Shown in pieces: positions 60,210-63,270 of a stretch of 63,270 nucleotides of DNA. This DNA is from Kribbella albertanoniae (lineage in GTDB: Bacteria; Actinomycetota; Actinomycetes; Propionibacteriales; Kribbellaceae): assembly GCF_004348455.1 (NCBI RefSeq), contig NZ_SMKA01000018.1, positions 1 through 63,270 on the forward strand. The letters run 5' to 3'. The first letter of the stretch is position 1, and each line of letters opens with the position of its first letter. Position numbers and translations under genes: made by a program. A model generated the notes under the pieces. The model was given only the letters and a program-made list of their open reading frames with translations, searched no databases and was not told the origin of the DNA.

Positions 60210-60656
60210 TCAGACGTCACTAGCCAATCGAGCCGCCAGGGCGTGGTTCATCGCCACGAACTGCGGCTCGATTGTCGTGCGCAACATCGAATGTAGGAAC
60301 GGTACGGCGATACCGCGGAACTCCTCGTCGTGGATCAGCCTGGTGCGCGCACCGGGCTGATCCTCCAGCCGGTAGGTGTGCTTGCCGTCGAACAGACCAC
60401 CGAAGCCGACCCGACTGAGCCAGGTGAGCTCCCGGTCCGGCTCGACGACCAGCACCTTCGGAGTGAAGGTGCGTTCCTTCCCCTTGGTGTCGCGGATGCG
60501 TGTGCTGACGGTCGACCCGACCGCCAGCTCACCGGTCAGCGAGAAGATGAACGGATTCCACTCGGGGTAGGCCGCGCTGTCGGTCAGCACCCGCCAGACC
60601 TCCGCCGGGGGCGCGTCGAGGTCGATCGTGGTCCGCAGTGCGAAAACCTTGGTCAT
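60210..60656 (-). CDS. SRPBCC-family protein
   Basis: The 148-residue protein has the START/SRPBCC pattern: TTIDLDAPPAEVWRVLTDSA, YPEWNPFIFSL, then VVEPDRELTWLSRVGFGGLF and TRLIHDEEFRGI. These proteins bind hydrophobic ligands in a helix-grip cavity (polyketide cyclases or lipid-transfer proteins). It is convergent to the phosphatase gene, with a 2-nt gap. No ligand can be inferred. Confidence 0.88.
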   Translation of the reverse strand: MTKVFALRTTIDLDAPPAEVWRVLTDSAAYPEWNPFIFSLTGELAVGSTVSTRIRDTKGKERTFTPKVLVVEPDRELTWLSRVGFGGLFDGKHTYRLEDQPGARTRLIHDEEFRGIAVPFLHSMLRTTIEPQFVAMNHALAARLASDV

Positions 60657-60750
60657 GATCGGGAACCGTACAAGAAGGTCTGCCCGAAAGGCTCCTGTCG
60701 GCCGCTACCTGCCGACCTAGGCTGACAGAGACCTGGGGAGGTAGTGCGGA

Positions 60751-62142
60751 ATGACGCAGACGGCTGACAGCGGGATCGACGAGCTACGGACCACGATCGC
60801 CGGGCTGGTGGTCGGGCCGCGGGATGCGGCGTACGACGATGCCCGGCGGGTCTGGAACGCCGCGATCGATCGGCGACCGGCTTTGATCGCGCAGTGTGTG
60901 AGCGTCGCCGATGTCCGGACGGCCGTCCTGTTCGGGGTGCACAACGGGCTGGAGATCTCGATCCGTGGCGGCGCGCACAGCATGTCCGGGGCGGCGGTCG
61001 TCGACGACGGGCTGATGATCGACGTCAGCGCGCTCAACAAGATCACCGTCGACCCCGAGGCGAAGCGCGCGGTGGTGGGCGGCGGTGCGTTGCTGTCCGA
61101 GCTAGATGCCGCAACGGCGGAGTACGGACTGGCAGCGCCGGCCGGGATGATCAGCCACACCGGCGTCGCGGGGCTCACGCTCGGCGGCGGGATGGGCTAT
61201 CTGACCCGCAAGTTCGGGCTCAGCCTCGACAATGTGCTGTCGGTGCAGATCGTCACCGCCGATGGCCGGGTACTGCGCGCTGCGGCCGACGAGAATCCCG
61301 AGCTCTACTGGGCTGTTCGTGGGGGTGGCGGCAACTTCGGTGTCGTGACCGAGTTCGAATTCCAGCTGCACGAGATGGCGCCGATCGTCCAGTACGGGCT
61401 GCTCTGGTGGGACCTCGAGCATGGCGCCGACGTACTGCGGCTTGCGCGTGATCTGGTTCCGAACCTGCCGCGCGAGGTCACCGTGATCATCGGTGCGCTC
61501 AATGCGCCGCACGCCCCGTTCGTGCCGGCCGAGCACCAGCTCAAGCCTGGCTATGCGCTGGTCGTCGTCGGCTTTGAAGCTGAGCAGTTCGAGGAGACTG
61601 TCGACCAGGTCAGGACCGCGCTGCCGCCGACCGTCGAGTTCACCACGCCGATGCCGTTCACCGAGGTCCAGAAGTCGATCGACGAGCCGAACGCGTGGGG
61701 CCACTACTGCTACGACAAGGGCATCTATATCGAGGACCTCACCGACGAGGCGATCGAGGTGATCACCGACCAGGTCGCGCGGAAGGTGTCGCCGCTGTCG
61801 AACACTCTCTTCTACCGTCTCGACGGCGCCTACTCAGAGATCGATGACGACGAGACCGCCTTCGGTGGCGGCCGTTCCCCGCGCTACGCGGTCTTCCTGG
61901 TGGCGATCTCGTCGACCGCCGAAGGCCTGCCGCCGGAGCGTGACTGGGTGCGGACGTTCTGGGAGGAACTCCAGCCGCACGCTCTTGGCACCGGCAGCTA
62001 TGTCAACGCGATGGCGGAATTCGACACCGACCGCGTGCGGGCGTCGTACGGGGAGAAGAAGTACGCGCGGTTGCAGGGGATCAAGACGGTCTACGACCCG
62101 GACAACGTGTTCCACCGGAACATGAACATCGAGCCGTTGTAA
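60751..62142 (+). CDS. FAD-linked oxidase, berberine-bridge type
   Basis: The 463-residue oxidase has the FAD-binding PCMH fold with His76 in IRGGAHSMSG, the usual site for covalent FAD attachment. It also has the GGGMGYLTRKFGLSLDNVLS motif (about 145-165), and a C-terminal BBE motif YDPDNVFHRNMNIEPL. The Cys that forms the second FAD bond in bicovalent enzymes appears replaced (ISHTGVAGL), so mono-covalent FAD is likely. Such enzymes oxidise sugars or aromatic metabolites. The stop codon lies inside the MarR operator palindrome. Confidence 0.92.
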   Translation: MTQTADSGIDELRTTIAGLVVGPRDAAYDDARRVWNAAIDRRPALIAQCVSVADVRTAVLFGVHNGLEISIRGGAHSMSGAAVVDDGLMIDVSALNKITVDPEAKRAVVGGGALLSELDAATAEYGLAAPAGMISHTGVAGLTLGGGMGYLTRKFGLSLDNVLSVQIVTADGRVLRAAADENPELYWAVRGGGGNFGVVTEFEFQLHEMAPIVQYGLLWWDLEHGADVLRLARDLVPNLPREVTVIIGALNAPHAPFVPAEHQLKPGYALVVVGFEAEQFEETVDQVRTALPPTVEFTTPMPFTEVQKSIDEPNAWGHYCYDKGIYIEDLTDEAIEVITDQVARKVSPLSNTLFYRLDGAYSEIDDDETAFGGGRSPRYAVFLVAISSTAEGLPPERDWVRTFWEELQPHALGTGSYVNAMAEFDTDRVRASYGEKKYARLQGIKTVYDPDNVFHRNMNIEPL

Positions 62143-62165
62143 CAGTACTTATATAAGTGCTGTTA
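62140..62165. promoter_or_regulatory. 26-bp operator before the MarR gene
   Basis: TAACAGTACTTA (62140-62151) and TAAGTGCTGTTA (62154-62165) form an almost perfect inverted repeat around TA, 10 nt upstream of the MarR GTG. Its left edge is the TAA stop of the oxidase. Length and AT-rich centre fit a MarR dimer site, so auto-repression of the MarR-MFS unit is likely. Confidence 0.7.
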
Positions 62166-62175
62166 CGATGGCTCG

Positions 62176-62646
62176 GTGGATGATCCGACAGAACAGAGTC
62201 AGTGGCGTGCGCTCCATCAGTTGCTGGGGCGAATCGATGGTGAGATCGGCCGGGTCTACACCGACCGGGACATCCAGGGGCTCAAGCCCAACTACGTGAT
62301 GGAGCTGCTGCGGCTTCATCTGCGTGGGCCGATGACGATCACCGAGCTGGCCGAGTCGGTGGGCCGGACGCATTCCGCACTCAGCCAGAAGGTCGCCGCG
62401 ATGCGGACGGCCGGGTTGGTGCAGACCGAGGCTGGGCCGGATGCCCGCGCCAAGGTGGTCGCGTTGACGCCGAAGGCTCAGGAGCTGGCCGGGTTGCTGG
62501 CGGCGGAGTGGCGGGCCACCGAGGCGGCCATCGCCGAGCTCGAGGCCGAGCTGCCGTACCCGATGAGCCAGGTGGTGCGCGACATCGAGGAACGGCTGGC
62601 CCGGAAGAGTTTCTATCAGCGTGTGACCGAGAAGCTCGCCGAATGA
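62176..62646 (+). CDS. MarR-family transcriptional regulator
   Basis: The 156-residue winged-helix regulator has HTH core TITELAESVGRTHSALSQKV and wing RTAGLVQTEAGPDARAKVVA. The start is GTG at 62176. It probably represses itself and the MFS exporter that overlaps its stop by 4 nt, and is released by a toxic or phenolic compound. The upstream oxidase could be part of the same response. Confidence 0.92.
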   Translation: MDDPTEQSQWRALHQLLGRIDGEIGRVYTDRDIQGLKPNYVMELLRLHLRGPMTITELAESVGRTHSALSQKVAAMRTAGLVQTEAGPDARAKVVALTPKAQELAGLLAAEWRATEAAIAELEAELPYPMSQVVRDIEERLARKSFYQRVTEKLAE

Positions 62647-63270
62647 AGGGTGTGCTGATCGACCTGGCTCCGCTGCGGGCGTCGCGCCCGTTCCGGCGGC
62701 TGTGGTTCGGCCAGGTGGTGTCGATCTTCGGTGCGCAGTTGGCGTTCGTCGCGGTGATGTTCCAGGTCTGGGACGACACGCACAGCACGGCCTGGACCGG
62801 CGCGATCGGTCTCGCGCAGGCGCTGCCGTTGATCGTGCTCGGCCTCTTCGCCGGGGCGGCCGTCGACCGGTTCGAACGGCGGCGGTTCTATCTGGTGATC
62901 ACGATCTTCCAGCTGATCACCGCGCTCGTGATGGCGAGTCAGCTCGTGATCGGTTCGGTGCCGGTCGGCGTACTGCTCGGATTGGTGTCGATGCAGTCCG
63001 CCCTCGGGGCTGCGTCCGGTCCGGCCGCCCGAAGCATCCTCCCGCAGCTCCTTCCGCGCGAGCTGCTGGCCGGCGGTATCGCGCTCAACCGGATCGCCTT
63101 CCAGGGCGCGATGCTGGTCGGCCCGGCGGTCGGTGGACTGATCGTCGGCGCCTGGGGCCCGAGTACGGCGTACCTGGTCGATGCGTTGACCTTCACCGCA
63201 GCCCTGTACGGCGTCCTGGGCCTGCCACTGCTCCGGGTCAAGGGGGAGGTGCGGCCGGGGTTGCGTGGGG
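62643..63270 (+). CDS. MFS transporter, cut by the window end
   Basis: About 209 residues of an MFS exporter are visible (helices 1-6), beginning MKGVLIDLAPLRASRPFRRL. The loop motif AGAAVDRFERRRFYLVITIF lies between helices 2 and 3, and GPAARSILPQLLPRELLAGG is typical of the enterobactin/macrolide-exporter-like branch. ATG overlaps the MarR stop (ATGA). The gene continues past the window. Confidence 0.88.
   Translation, partial: MKGVLIDLAPLRASRPFRRLWFGQVVSIFGAQLAFVAVMFQVWDDTHSTAWTGAIGLAQALPLIVLGLFAGAAVDRFERRRFYLVITIFQLITALVMASQLVIGSVPVGVLLGLVSMQSALGAASGPAARSILPQLLPRELLAGGIALNRIAFQGAMLVGPAVGGLIVGAWGPSTAYLVDALTFTAALYGVLGLPLLRVKGEVRPGLRG

Overview
The window is high-GC DNA with dense genes, many GTG starts and ATGA stop/start overlaps. 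Its contents (two AfsR-type regulators, two DUF5753 helix-turn-helix proteins with a DUF397 partner, a SigB/SigF-type sigma factor, a DinB/DUF664 protein) point to a filamentous or soil actinomycete. A Kribbella-like member of the Propionibacteriales is my best guess; that is inferred from gene content only, with no marker gene to prove it. No rRNA, tRNA, CRISPR array or intact insertion sequence was found.

Region by region. 1-4.2 kb: tyrS with a structured leader, idi, a double-GNAT protein, a ketopantoate-reductase-like enzyme and a tiny BTAD-like ORF. 4.2-12.1 kb: a complete five-gene dipeptide/oligopeptide ABC importer, divergent from an OmpR-type two-component pair. 12.1-16.4 kb: two palindromic repeats, an ABC-F gene with a possible Cys-containing leader peptide, a lipoprotein, a gene-poor stretch, an AT-richer DUF4265 gene and the broken remnant of a sensor kinase. 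16.5-26.3 kb: two very large secreted proteins in one transcription unit (LamG-type, then an RHS/YD-repeat protein with an unrecognised C-terminus). 26.3-32.2 kb: two tandem AfsR-like regulators, clearly a duplication. 32.4-40.5 kb: metal efflux (ArsR plus CDF), small conserved proteins, an epoxide hydrolase, an orphan NarL-type regulator, and a FAD monooxygenase - TetR - epoxide hydrolase operon behind a palindromic operator. 40.5-44.9 kb: a developmental-regulator type cluster (two DUF5753 proteins, three overlapping mini-genes, DUF397, sigma factor) in which the same bipartite motif around ATGCACGTGCAT occurs twice. 45-52.8 kb: a membrane protein, secreted peptidase-like and NlpC/P60-like proteins, a geranylgeranyl-reductase-like flavoprotein, and a GbsR/MarR regulator divergent from an ABC-2 exporter. 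52.8-53.6 kb: non-coding DNA with a second pair of the palindromic repeats and a four-unit tandem array of 45-bp hairpins. 53.6-63.3 kb: a paralogue of the small membrane protein seen at 34.7 kb, LacI plus aldo/keto reductase, an MFS - propeller - secreted metallophosphatase operon, a SRPBCC protein, a berberine-bridge-type oxidase, and a MarR - MFS pair cut by the window end.

Most genes form small transporter/regulator or enzyme/regulator units. The most unusual material is (a) the two non-coding palindrome families, (b) the DUF5753/DUF397/sigma cluster with its shared motif, (c) the LamG-RHS secreted pair with no visible immunity gene, and (d) a two-member family of small membrane proteins sharing CGS...GITPMxCD.
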